In this document: positions 51,408-60,102 of the stretch, piece after piece
How positions within the stretch are numbered: position 1 is the stretch's first letter
Layout: each line of letters starts with the position of its first letter
Source of the DNA: Sphingosinicella ginsenosidimutans
Lineage (GTDB): Bacteria > Pseudomonadota > Alphaproteobacteria > Sphingomonadales > Sphingomonadaceae
Length of the DNA: 64,000 nt
Assembly (NCBI RefSeq): GCF_007995055.1
Contig: NZ_VOQQ01000001.1
Span: 2,029,001-2,093,000, forward strand
Reading direction: 5' to 3'
Made by a program: the position numbers and the translations under genes
Notes under the pieces: model-generated
Databases searched by the model: none
The model's input: the letters and a program-made list of their open reading frames with translations, nothing else
What the model was told of the DNA's origin: nothing

Positions 51408-52165
51408 GGCTCGAAGGCAAGCGCGCGCTGGTCCTCGGCGCATCTTCTCCCGACGGAATGGGCGCGGCGGTGGCGCGGCGCTTCCTCGCCGAGGGCGCCA
51501 AGGTTGTGCTCGCCGGTCGGGATCCGGCCAAAGCGCAGGCAGTGGCGGCGGAACTCGATGTTCCCGTCGTCGCGCTCGACGTGACCGACGAAGCGTCGCT
51601 GAAGGCCGGCGTCGCGGCGGCGGTCGAGCATCTGGGCGGGCTCGACATCGCGATCAACCTGGCCGGCGCCACCGGCGCCGCCCTGATCGCCGACGAGACC
51701 TATGAAGGGCTGATGAAGCAGGCCAAGCTCCATTTCATCGGCACCACCTTGTTCATTCGCGATTGCGCCGCCGCGATGACATCGGGCGGTTCGATCATCA
51801 CCATCTCGTCGCTCACCGTCGAGCTGACCGGCCCGCGCTTTGCCGCCTATGCCGGCAGCAAGGCCGCGGCGGACAAGGTCGTGCGCGTCGCGGCGGTCGA
51901 ATATGGCGATCGCGGCATCCGGGTGAACTCGCTGGCGCCGGGCCTGACCCGCACCGCGATGACCGAGGCCTATTTCAACAATCCGCCGGTGCGCGAGGCG
52001 TTCGAGCGGGAGACGCCGACGGGGCGTCTCGGCACGGTCGAGGACGTGGCGGCGGCGGCGGTCTGGCTGGCCAGCGACGAGTGCAATGCGACCGGCGATC
52101 TCATCCGGGTCAGCGGCGGCATGCACTTGCGGCGCTTGCCGACACCCCGCGATATCGCGGGCTGA
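51404..52165 (+). CDS. Short-chain dehydrogenase/reductase
   Basis: A 253-residue classical SDR. The cofactor loop is the longer form GASSPDGMGAAVA, NLAGATG replaces the usual NNAG, and ISSLTVELTGPRFAAYAGSK holds the Ser-Tyr-xxx-Lys set. The C-terminus NATGDLIRVSGGMHLRR is complete. It probably oxidises the diol or alcohol made by the neighbouring Rieske enzymes, or reduces a ketone. It lies between Rieske genes 2 and 3 in the same operon. Substrate unknown. Confidence 0.87.
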   Translation: MRLEGKRALVLGASSPDGMGAAVARRFLAEGAKVVLAGRDPAKAQAVAAELDVPVVALDVTDEASLKAGVAAAVEHLGGLDIAINLAGATGAALIADETYEGLMKQAKLHFIGTTLFIRDCAAAMTSGGSIITISSLTVELTGPRFAAYAGSKAAADKVVRVAAVEYGDRGIRVNSLAPGLTRTAMTEAYFNNPPVREAFERETPTGRLGTVEDVAAAAVWLASDECNATGDLIRVSGGMHLRRLPTPRDIAG

Positions 52166-52188
52166 ACGAACGCACTTTGGAGAGGCCA

Positions 52189-53532
52189 ATGGGCAAGATC
52201 GAACAGAAACCACAATCCGGGCGGCCGATCGGCATCGACCTTACCAAGGCGCCGGAGCCGGAGCTCAGCAACAAGGCGATCACGCCGGAGCGTTATTGGG
52301 ACCGCGACTTCTGGAAGCGTGAGTGGGAGACGGTCTGGACGCGCACCTGGCAGGTCGCGGCGATGGTCAACCAGTTCAACAAGCCCGGGGACTTCGTGAC
52401 GCTCGAATTCGGCACCGAAGTGATCCTTGCCGTGATGGGTGACGATTCGGAAATCCGCTGCTTCTACAATGTGTGCCAGCATCGCGGCATGATGCTGGTG
52501 ACCGCCGAGACCGGAAACATGCGGCGGCTCACCTGCCCCTACCATGCCTGGTCCTACGACCTGCGCGGCAATATCAAGACGATCCCGGACGAGCCGGACT
52601 TCGCGCCGGAACTCGCCTGCCGCACCAAGAATCTCGTCCCGATCCGCACCGAATGCTGGGGCGGCTTCGTCTGGTTCAACATGGACGACGAGGCCATGCC
52701 GCTGCGCGAGTTCCTCGCGCCGGTGGCCGACCATCTCGACGCTTATCCGATGGAGAAAATGGTCCGCACCACCTGGGTCACGATCGAGGGCGATTTCAAC
52801 TGGAAGCTGGTGCAGGACAATTTCAACGAATCCTATCACGTCTTCCATGCCCATCCGCAGCTCAAATATGTCGCGGAATTCTCCTATCTCTACTCCCAGT
52901 TCGATCTCTATCCGAGCGGCCACGCCCGGATGCTGATGGCTGGCGGAGCGCCGAGCCGCACGGTGCGTGGCGGCGAGCCGGAAATCATCCGCCAGATGGG
53001 GGAGCATATCCGCTTCTGGGGCCTCGATCCGGACGACTTCGCGGGCCGGATGCACGATCTTCGCGAGGCTCTGCAGCGGCAGAAGCGCAAGCTTGGCGCC
53101 GAGAAGGGCTATGACTTCTCCAGCTATGACGACGTCATGCTGACCGACAACTGGCACTACACCTTGTTCCCGAACCTGTCGTTCAGCATGAAGCCCGACG
53201 GCAACATCTGGCTGCGCGCGCGGCCGCATCCGACCGATCCGGAAAAGTGTTTCTTCGACATGTGGTATCTCAACCTCTTCCCGGAGGGGCAGACGACTTA
53301 TTACTCCCCGACGATGCGGGATTGGGTCAGCATGGAGACTCCGGCGCCGCACCAGACCGGCAAGGCGGGCGAATATACGATGGGCCCCACCATCGATCAG
53401 GACCTCGCCTTGTGGAGCGCGCAGCAGAAGGCGCTGCATTCGCGCGGCTACAAGCGCGAAGTGCTGGCCGGGCAGGAATCGAGGGTGCGCTACTTCCACG
53501 ACAATCTGGATCGATGGATGGCGCGCGGGTGA
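52189..53532 (+). CDS. Rieske non-heme iron oxygenase alpha subunit (3)
   Basis: A 447-residue oxygenase. Rieske ligands are Cys96/His98 (VCQHRG) and Cys116/His119 (TCPYHAW). The iron motif ESYHVFHAH gives Glu214, His217 and His222. It is more distant from subunits 1 and 2 and has ITPERYWDRDFWKREWETVWTRTW at the N-terminus, common in a broad RHO group that includes carnitine and choline-type and steroid-acting members. AGAGG precedes the ATG at 52189. It closes the operon; a convergent TetR gene follows after 17 bases. Confidence 0.9.
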   Translation: MGKIEQKPQSGRPIGIDLTKAPEPELSNKAITPERYWDRDFWKREWETVWTRTWQVAAMVNQFNKPGDFVTLEFGTEVILAVMGDDSEIRCFYNVCQHRGMMLVTAETGNMRRLTCPYHAWSYDLRGNIKTIPDEPDFAPELACRTKNLVPIRTECWGGFVWFNMDDEAMPLREFLAPVADHLDAYPMEKMVRTTWVTIEGDFNWKLVQDNFNESYHVFHAHPQLKYVAEFSYLYSQFDLYPSGHARMLMAGGAPSRTVRGGEPEIIRQMGEHIRFWGLDPDDFAGRMHDLREALQRQKRKLGAEKGYDFSSYDDVMLTDNWHYTLFPNLSFSMKPDGNIWLRARPHPTDPEKCFFDMWYLNLFPEGQTTYYSPTMRDWVSMETPAPHQTGKAGEYTMGPTIDQDLALWSAQQKALHSRGYKREVLAGQESRVRYFHDNLDRWMARG

Positions 53533-53549
53533 CGCTCGTGCGCGCGGAC

Positions 53550-54242
53550 CTAGATGTCGAGATCGGTGCCGTCAGGCCAGTCCAGCGCGCCATCGCGGAC
53601 CTGGACGAGCGCATGGGAGAGGAAGGCGAGCAGGGACTTTTCCATCGCCGGGTCTTCCCAGATGTCGCGGTTCAGCACCATGCCGCTCATCACCGACTGG
53701 ACGAGCCGGCGCGAGCGCGACAACAGCTCCGGGTCGCTCGCCCATTCCGGGAAGACGCGCGCCAGTTCGTCGCGCCAGACCCGGTCGTGACGGCGCGCCT
53801 TGGGAATGAAGGTCGCCTTCAGTTCGGCGTCGGTGCGCGCCGCGACGGTCAGCTCCAGATAGGCGCTATATTCGCGCGAAAGATAGAGTCTCCAGTCGAT
53901 CAGGATGCCGACATTGCGCCGCGTGCGCTCGACTTCCGACAGTTCGCGCACCGCGCGGACGAACTCCTCCATATGCCGATAGAAGGCGTAATCGGTGACC
54001 GATTCGATCAGTTCCTGCTTGGTGGCATAGTGATGCAGCATCGCGCCCCGCGACACCTTCGCGACCTTGGCGATCAGTTGCGTCGTCGTGCGCGCATAGC
54101 CGTGGCTCGCGAGGCAGTCGACCGCGGCGTCCAGAATGGTGATCCGCGTTTCCGCGCTCTTGCGCTGCTGCAGCCCCGCTTCCGGCGGCGCCATGCCGGC
54201 CGGCTCCAGCTCGGCCAGTTTCGATCCAGTGTGCGGCGTCAT
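53550..54242 (-). CDS. TetR-family transcriptional regulator
   Basis: A 230-residue regulator. The N-terminal helix-turn-helix is TRITILDAAVDCLASHGYART then TTQLIAKVAKVSRGAMLHHYATKQEL; the rest is a helical ligand domain. It probably represses the adjacent genes until a pathway metabolite or CoA thioester binds. A 16-base inverted repeat in the divergent region at 54273-54288 is its likely operator. The ATG at 54242 is chosen since the upstream frame crosses that region and has no protein-like sequence. Confidence 0.87.
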   Translation of the reverse strand: MTPHTGSKLAELEPAGMAPPEAGLQQRKSAETRITILDAAVDCLASHGYARTTTQLIAKVAKVSRGAMLHHYATKQELIESVTDYAFYRHMEEFVRAVRELSEVERTRRNVGILIDWRLYLSREYSAYLELTVAARTDAELKATFIPKARRHDRVWRDELARVFPEWASDPELLSRSRRLVQSVMSGMVLNRDIWEDPAMEKSLLAFLSHALVQVRDGALDWPDGTDLDI

Positions 54243-54272
54243 TGTGACAGTCGTATCGTCACCGCGGCTAAT

Positions 54273-54288
54273 AGCAAGCTGTCTTGCT
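54273..54288. promoter_or_regulatory. Candidate TetR operator
   Basis: AGCAAG-CTGT-CTTGCT is a perfect 6-4-6 inverted repeat in the 85-base gap between the divergent TetR and ThuA-like genes. Position and symmetry fit a TetR-family site. Confidence 0.6.
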
Positions 54289-54327
54289 TGAAACCGTACG
54301 GTGCGGCCGGCGGGGAGGTGGGCCATC

Positions 54328-55071
54328 TTGCGCATTGATTGCGTCCTGGTCGCCGGCGGCAAATGGCATGACATCGATTTCGCGCGTCTCGAGCTGCTGA
54401 AACTGCTCGCCGAGGACGATCGCGTCCGCGTCCGCGTCTTCGAGGATTACGAGTCGATCGACGCGATCGAGGCGGCGGGGATGCTGGTCAGCTACACGTG
54501 CGACGTGACCCCCTCGCTCGATGTCCAGGAGCGGCTGCGCGCCTGGGTCGGACGCGGTCGGCGCTGGCTTGCGCTGCACGGCTGCAACTCGGTGCTGCGC
54601 TTCCTGGACAACGGCAAGGTCGATGCGCCGGACTGGGCGCCGCACTTCATGGAGACGCTCGGCACCGCCTTCGTCGCCCATCCGCCGGTCGGGCCGTTCC
54701 GGGTCGAGGTGACGGCGCCGGACCATCCTCTCGTCGCGGGCATCGCTCCGTTCGATCTGGAGGATGACGAGCTCTACCTCTCTCGGCAGACCGCCGAGAT
54801 TGAAACGCTGCTGCACGTCGATTTCGCCGGCGACGCGCCGGCCTTCGTCGAGGATCGGTGGGAGCAGGGACGTCATCCGCTCATGTATCTGCGCCGGATC
54901 GGCGAGGGCGCCGTGCTCTACAACGCGCTCGGCCACTGCCGCGGCCACCTCGACATGCAGCCCAAGCTCGACCGGTTTCCGACCGTCCAGCGCGGCGCCT
55001 GGCGGACGCAGGAATATTATGAGCTGCTGCGGCGGGGCCTCGCCTGGGTGAAAGACCCTCTGCTCAGTTGA
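54328..55071 (+). CDS. ThuA-like domain protein
   Basis: A 247-residue protein with the class-I glutamine-amidotransferase-like ThuA fold: IDCVLVAGGKWHDIDFARLELLKLLAED at the start, ARGL-type WLALHGCNSVLRF in the middle, and GEGAVLYNALGHCRGHLDM near the end. ThuA proteins occur with sugar and aromatic catabolism and some carry a catalytic Cys-like site, but most have no known reaction. The TTG start at 54328 follows GGGGAGG; a GTG at 54301 is the alternative. It is divergent from the TetR gene and its stop overlaps the convergent ligase stop by eight bases. Confidence 0.75.
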   Translation: MRIDCVLVAGGKWHDIDFARLELLKLLAEDDRVRVRVFEDYESIDAIEAAGMLVSYTCDVTPSLDVQERLRAWVGRGRRWLALHGCNSVLRFLDNGKVDAPDWAPHFMETLGTAFVAHPPVGPFRVEVTAPDHPLVAGIAPFDLEDDELYLSRQTAEIETLLHVDFAGDAPAFVEDRWEQGRHPLMYLRRIGEGAVLYNALGHCRGHLDMQPKLDRFPTVQRGAWRTQEYYELLRRGLAWVKDPLLS

Positions 55072-56611
55072 CCTTGCGTTCGCGTCCTTCCCAGAAGGGC
55101 GCGCGCAACTCGCGGCGCAGGACCTTGCCGGTCGGGCCGCGCGGCAGCTTCTCGATCAGATCGATGCTCTTGGGCAATTTGTAGCCTGCGATGCGCTTGC
55201 GGGCCCAGGCGATCATCTCGGCGGTGTCGGGGGCGCGGCCCGGCTTCGGCGCCACGATCGCCTTCACCTCCTCGCCCCAGGTGTCGGAAGGGACGCCGAT
55301 CACCGCCACCTCGGCGACATCGGGATGCTCGAAAAGGACCGCCTCGACTTCGGCCGGATAGACGTTTTCGCCGCCGGACACGATCATGTCCTTCACCCGG
55401 TCCTGGATGAAGAGATAGCCGTCCGCGTCGAGATAGCCGGCGTCGCCGGTCCGGAACCAGCCGTCGGGCGACAGAACATCGGCGGTGGCCTCCGGCTGCC
55501 GCCAGTAGCCGGCCATGACGAGCGGCGCGCGCACGGCGACCTCGCCCGTCTCGCCGGCGGGAAGTATGGCGCCGTCCTGGCCCTGAATGCGAATCTCGAT
55601 CCCCGGCATCATCGGCCGTCCGGCCGAGGTCATTCGCGGATTGCCGTCCGGATCGTGATCGTCCGGAGTCAGCGCGCAGATCGTGCCGGAGGTTTCCGTC
55701 ATGCCATACATCTGGACGAAGCCGCAGCGGAACACGTCCATCGCCTCGCGCAGCAAGGCCAGCGGGATCGGGGACGCGCCGTAGAGGATGGTCCGGATGC
55801 GGCTATAGTCCACCTTGCGGGCGCGCGGATGGCGCACCAGCATCTGCAGCGCCGACGGCACCACGAAAATCTTGCTCAGCCGCTCATGCTCGACGAAGTC
55901 GAGGATCCGGCCGGCGTCGAATTCGCTGTCGACCAGCCCCGTCGCGCCGGCGGCCAGTGTCTGGATGCCGAAGCCCGTGCCGCCGATGTGGAAGACCGGC
56001 ATCACGATCAGGCTCACATCGTCGTCGGTGAAGCGGTTCCAGGCCGGCTGTTCCTCGCTTGGCAGCGCGCGATAGACAAGGAGATTGCGGTGCGTCAGCA
56101 TCGCGCCCTTGGGCCGCCCGGTCGTACCCGAAGTATAAAGCTGCACCGCGACGTCGGAATCGGCGACGCTGGTCGACGGATCGCTCCCGGACTGGCTGTC
56201 CCGCCACGCAGGAACGTCACCCGCCTTGACGAGCAACGGGGTCGCGTCGGCGCGCGAGGCGCCATATCGCTCGGCGAATCCGTCGCCCGCCACCAGCCAG
56301 CGGATCGCGGCGTCGCGAACGATCCAGTCGATTTCGGCGTCGGCGAGGCGCCAGTTCAGCGGCACCATGACGATCCCGGCCTTGGCCGCGCCGAAGAGCA
56401 GTTCGTAATAGAGCGGATCGTTCTTGCCGAGATAGCCGATCCGGTCGCCCGGCGCGTAGCCGCGCGCGATCAGCCCGTTGGCGATGCGGCTCGCGCGGCT
56501 GTCAAGCTCGCCATAGCTCAGATCGACGCCGTTGAAGCGCAGCGCCGTCTTGTCCGCATACAGGCTCGCCTGCGCGCGAATCAGCGCGCCGAGCGTCGGC
56601 TCGTTGCTCAT
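55064..56611 (-). CDS. Acyl-CoA ligase (AMP-forming)
   Basis: A 515-residue adenylate-forming ligase. YTSGTTGRPKGAMLTH is the AMP-binding loop, VQMYGMTETSGTI the A5 motif, GWFRTGDAGYLDADGYLFIQDR the ATP-binding and hinge region, and LPRGPTGKVLRREL holds the catalytic Lys. It joins a carboxylic acid, fatty or cyclic, to CoA. The start overlaps the E2 stop-strand neighbour as ATGA, so it is the last gene of an E1alpha-E1beta-E2-ligase unit. Acid specificity cannot be told. Confidence 0.89.
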   Translation of the reverse strand: MSNEPTLGALIRAQASLYADKTALRFNGVDLSYGELDSRASRIANGLIARGYAPGDRIGYLGKNDPLYYELLFGAAKAGIVMVPLNWRLADAEIDWIVRDAAIRWLVAGDGFAERYGASRADATPLLVKAGDVPAWRDSQSGSDPSTSVADSDVAVQLYTSGTTGRPKGAMLTHRNLLVYRALPSEEQPAWNRFTDDDVSLIVMPVFHIGGTGFGIQTLAAGATGLVDSEFDAGRILDFVEHERLSKIFVVPSALQMLVRHPRARKVDYSRIRTILYGASPIPLALLREAMDVFRCGFVQMYGMTETSGTICALTPDDHDPDGNPRMTSAGRPMMPGIEIRIQGQDGAILPAGETGEVAVRAPLVMAGYWRQPEATADVLSPDGWFRTGDAGYLDADGYLFIQDRVKDMIVSGGENVYPAEVEAVLFEHPDVAEVAVIGVPSDTWGEEVKAIVAPKPGRAPDTAEMIAWARKRIAGYKLPKSIDLIEKLPRGPTGKVLRRELRAPFWEGRERKVN

Positions 56612-58014
56612 GCCGTCAGCCGCTCGGGCGCTTCGATCAGCTCGATCAGTCCTGCGAGGAAACGCGCGCCGGTTGCCCCGTCGATCGCGCGGTGATCGCA
56701 CGAGAGGGAAAGGTGAAGACAGGTCGCGAAGGCGAGGGCATGGTCGATCTCGACCGGCTGGCGCTTCGCCGTCCCGACCGCCAGGATCGCGCCCTGCGGC
56801 GGATTGATGATCGCATCGAATTGCTCGATGCCGAACATGCCGAGGTTGGAGATCGAAAAGCTCCCGCCCTGGAATTCGTCGGCGCCGAGTTTGCTGGCGC
56901 GGGCGCGGGCGGCCAGATCCTTCATCTCCGCCGAGATGGCGGCAACGGACTTGCCGTCCGCCGCGCGCACGATCGGCGTGATCAGCCCTTTGCCGGTCGC
57001 CACGGCGACGGCGATGTCGGCTTGGCCAAAACGATGGATTTCGTCCTCATGGACCTGGATATTGACGTCCGGATGATCGCGCAAAGCGAGCGCGACGGCG
57101 CGGATCAGGTAGTCGTTGACGGACGGCGCCGAACCGGTGGCCTGACGCGCGCGCTCGCGCAGCGCCAGAAGCGCATCGACCCGTGCGGTGCCGCGCAGGT
57201 AGAAATGCGGGACGGTGCTCTTGGAAAGGCCGAGCTGGCGGGCGATCGCCTTTCGCATCGCCGACATCCTGACGACCTCGACACCGCCGGCCGCAGCGGG
57301 AGCCGGGGCCGATGTCGCGGAAATGCGCGCGATGACGTCCGCTTTGCAGATCCTGCCGCGCTTGCCGGTGCCGGTCACGCCGGCGAGGTCAACGCCATGC
57401 TGAACCGCCAGCCGCTTGGCGAGCGGCGACGCATAGATGGAATCGAGGCCGGCGGTGGTCGGCGCGATCGAGACGGGCGCGGCGGGCGGCATCCGCGCGG
57501 CGGGGCGCCCGGCCTGGACAACATCCTGATAGGTGATGCGCCCGTTCCGGCCGGAGCCGGCCAGGGCCGCGACGTCGATCCCCTCGCTTTCGGCGAATTG
57601 ACGCGCCGCGGGACTGATCGGAAGGTTTTCGGGAATGGCGGCGGGAGCCGTTGCCGGCTGCGCCGTGCTTGTTGCGGCCGCAGGCGCGGGGGCGGCGCTC
57701 CCCGCAGCCGCGCCACCGGGGCGATAGCCGGCGACGAAGGCGTCGAGCGCGGCCGGATCGGCCTGCGCGCCTGGATCGGCGAAGACGGCCAGCAGGGCGC
57801 CAACCGGGCGCGTCTCGCCGGCCGGCACCACGATCCGCGCCAGCCGGGCCGGAAACTCGGCCTCATATTCGTTGGTGATCTTGTCGGTCTCGATCAAGGT
57901 CACGAGCTCGCCTTTTGCGAAATCGGCCCCTTCGGCCACCAGCCATTCGGCGATGGTCCCTTGCTCCATCTCGATGCCCCATTTGGGCATGGTGAAGGCG
58001 CGCAGGCCCGTCAT
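56608..58014 (-). CDS. 2-oxoacid dehydrogenase E2 (dihydrolipoyl acyltransferase) with two E3-binding domains
   Basis: A 468-residue E2. An N-terminal lipoyl domain carries IETDKITNEYEAEF with lipoyl Lys45. After an Ala/Pro linker come two peripheral-subunit-binding domains in tandem: SPAARQFAESEGIDV to RITYQDV (about 133-167) and SPLAKRLAVQHGVDL to RICKADV (about 194-230). The catalytic domain ends in LSCDHRAIDGATG with His441. It passes an acyl group from E1 to CoA. Most bacterial E2s have one such domain, so two is notable. It overlaps E1beta by four bases. No E3 gene is in the window. Confidence 0.9.
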   Translation of the reverse strand: MTGLRAFTMPKWGIEMEQGTIAEWLVAEGADFAKGELVTLIETDKITNEYEAEFPARLARIVVPAGETRPVGALLAVFADPGAQADPAALDAFVAGYRPGGAAAGSAAPAPAAATSTAQPATAPAAIPENLPISPAARQFAESEGIDVAALAGSGRNGRITYQDVVQAGRPAARMPPAAPVSIAPTTAGLDSIYASPLAKRLAVQHGVDLAGVTGTGKRGRICKADVIARISATSAPAPAAAGGVEVVRMSAMRKAIARQLGLSKSTVPHFYLRGTARVDALLALRERARQATGSAPSVNDYLIRAVALALRDHPDVNIQVHEDEIHRFGQADIAVAVATGKGLITPIVRAADGKSVAAISAEMKDLAARARASKLGADEFQGGSFSISNLGMFGIEQFDAIINPPQGAILAVGTAKRQPVEIDHALAFATCLHLSLSCDHRAIDGATGARFLAGLIELIEAPERLTA

Positions 58015-59036
58015 CGCGGCGCATTCCCGCGATAGGCGAGCACTTCCATGACCGCCGTCTCGACGCTGTCGGCGTTGGGAAGATAAGCGCGCTCGAGCTC
58101 GACTGCGAAAGGCACCGGCGTGTGGGGCGGCGTCACCATCCGGGGCGGGGCGCGCAGCGCGGCGAAAGCCTGTCCGGCAACCAGCCCGACCACGTCCGCG
58201 GCGAGCCCGCAGCGCGGCGGATTCTCGTCGAGGACGACCAGGCGTCCGGTCAGCTCTACCGAATCGAGGATCGCCTCCTCGTCGATCGGGCTGGTGGTGC
58301 GAAGATCGAGCACGTCGCAGCCGATGCCCTGCTGCGCGAGCCGGTCGGCGGCCTCGGCCGCCACCGCGACGAGCTGACCGCACGTCACGATCGTCACGTC
58401 GGATCCCTCGCGCACGGTCCGGGCATGACCGAACGGGATCAGATATTCCTCCTCGCTCACCTCCTCGCGCGCGGCGTAGAGCGCCTTGGGCTCGAAGAAG
58501 AGCACCGGATCATCGTCGCGGATCGCAGTGGTGAGCAGGCCCCTGGCTTCGGCCGGGCTCGACGGGATGACGATCTTGAGGCCGGGGATGGCGGTCATCA
58601 TCGCATAGGCCGCCTGGCTGTGCTGCGGCCCGGCATTGCGGCCGGCGCCGTAGGCGATGCGAATGACCGCCGGGCATTTGGTCTTGCCGCCGAACATGTA
58701 GCGGAACTTCGCCATCTGGTTCCAGATCTGGTCGAGGCAGACGCCGATGAAGTCGGCGAACATCAGCTCCGCGACCGGCCGCTTGCCGGCGAGCGCGGCG
58801 CCCGCGGCCGCGCCGATGATCGCGGATTCCGAGATCGGCGTGTCGATGACGCGCCCGGCACCGAACTTGTCGTAGAGCCCGACCGAGGTCTTCCAGATGC
58901 CGCCGATCGCCTCCGGGCCGCCGGCCGTCCCCATGCCGCCGACGAGATCCTCGCCGAGCACGATGACGTTCGGGTCGCGCTCCATTTCCTGATGCAGCGT
59001 GAGGTTGATCGCCTCGCGCAACTGCATGACCGCCAT
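58011..59036 (-). CDS. 2-oxoacid dehydrogenase E1 component, beta subunit
   Basis: A 341-residue transketolase-type beta subunit: NLTLHQEMERDPNVIVLGEDLVGGMGTAGGPEA, DTPISESAIIGAAAGAALAGKRPVAELMFADF, and VLDLRTTSPIDEEAILDSV in the C-terminal domain. With E1alpha it decarboxylates a 2-oxoacid (or acetoin) using thiamine diphosphate. The start lies 11 bases after E1alpha and the stop overlaps the E2 start (ATGA). The separate alpha/beta form is that of acetoin or branched-chain dehydrogenases. Confidence 0.9.
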   Translation of the reverse strand: MAVMQLREAINLTLHQEMERDPNVIVLGEDLVGGMGTAGGPEAIGGIWKTSVGLYDKFGAGRVIDTPISESAIIGAAAGAALAGKRPVAELMFADFIGVCLDQIWNQMAKFRYMFGGKTKCPAVIRIAYGAGRNAGPQHSQAAYAMMTAIPGLKIVIPSSPAEARGLLTTAIRDDDPVLFFEPKALYAAREEVSEEEYLIPFGHARTVREGSDVTIVTCGQLVAVAAEAADRLAQQGIGCDVLDLRTTSPIDEEAILDSVELTGRLVVLDENPPRCGLAADVVGLVAGQAFAALRAPPRMVTPPHTPVPFAVELERAYLPNADSVETAVMEVLAYRGNAPR

Positions 59037-59047
59037 TGTCGCGTCCT

Positions 59048-60019
59048 CTAATAGCTGATGTAGACGTCTTCGAGGACGTCGGCGGCCGTCGGGCGTGGCG
59101 CGGCGCGCGCCTCTTCCACGGCCGTGTCGATGAGCTGCAGCACTTCGGAATCGACCGCATCGATATCAGCGGCTTCGATCAGCTTGGCCCCGGTCACCCG
59201 GTCCCGAAACGCCTTCAGGCAGTCGCGCTCGGCGCGGAGCCGATCGAGCTCGCCCGGCCCGCGATAGCGTTGCGGGTCGCCCTCGAAATGGCCGAAGAAG
59301 CGTTCGGTATCGAGCTCGACCGCGGCCGGGCCGTGGCCGGCGCGAACATAGTCCATCACCTCGCGCATCACTTCGTACACGTCGAAGAAGTCGCAGCCAT
59401 TGCCGCGCCACACCTTCATCCCGAACGCTTCCGCGCGGCTGGCGATGTCGCCTGACGTGCCGACCGCATAGTCGACGCCGGTATGCTCGGAATAATGGTT
59501 GTTCTCGAACAGGAAGATGCACGGCACCTTGAGGACGCAGGCGAGGTTCATCGCCTCGAACGTCGTTCCCTGGTTGCAGGCGCCGTCGCCGGAGAAGGCG
59601 ATCGACACCCGGCCCTGGCCGTCGAGCTTCGCGGAGATGGCCGCGCCGACCGCGATCGGCGCACCGGCGCCGACGATGCCGTTGGCGCCGAGCATTCCCT
59701 TCTCGACATCGGCGATGTGCATCGAGCCGCCCTTGCCTTTGCACAGCCCCTCGGCGCTGCCGTAAATCTCGCGCATCATCCCCTTCACGTCGCAGCCCTT
59801 CGCGATGCAATGGCCGTGGCCGCGATGGGTCGAGATGATGAAGTCGCCGTCCGTCAGATGTTCGCAGACGCCAACCGCGACCGCTTCCTGGCCGGAATAG
59901 AGATGGGTGAAGCCGGCGATCTCGCCCTTCTGGATCTCGACGTGCAGGCGCTCCTCGAACTCGCGGATCACCTTCATCTGCCGATAGGCGTTGAGCATCT
60001 GCTCACGGCTGAGCTGCAT
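59048..60019 (-). CDS. 2-oxoacid dehydrogenase E1 component, alpha subunit
   Basis: A 323-residue TPP-dependent subunit. The cofactor motif runs from GDGACNQG to FLFENNHY. THLYSGQEAVAVGVCEHL and HRGHGHCIAKGCDV are conserved, and IPFSTSAM-type gating is absent. It resembles AcoA and PdhA-like alpha subunits; the natural substrate (pyruvate, acetoin or a branched or ring-derived oxoacid) is not readable. It is first in the four-gene unit E1alpha-E1beta-E2-ligase. An AT-rich stretch (60080-60105) upstream may hold its promoter. Confidence 0.9.
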   Translation of the reverse strand: MQLSREQMLNAYRQMKVIREFEERLHVEIQKGEIAGFTHLYSGQEAVAVGVCEHLTDGDFIISTHRGHGHCIAKGCDVKGMMREIYGSAEGLCKGKGGSMHIADVEKGMLGANGIVGAGAPIAVGAAISAKLDGQGRVSIAFSGDGACNQGTTFEAMNLACVLKVPCIFLFENNHYSEHTGVDYAVGTSGDIASRAEAFGMKVWRGNGCDFFDVYEVMREVMDYVRAGHGPAAVELDTERFFGHFEGDPQRYRGPGELDRLRAERDCLKAFRDRVTGAKLIEAADIDAVDSEVLQLIDTAVEEARAAPRPTAADVLEDVYISY

Positions 60020-60102
60020 CGGACTTCTCCGCTGGCGGAAACCTGAACCCGGTCACGCTATCGCATGGCCGGAAGGGGGACAATATAAAAGTATAACGCG
60101 CA

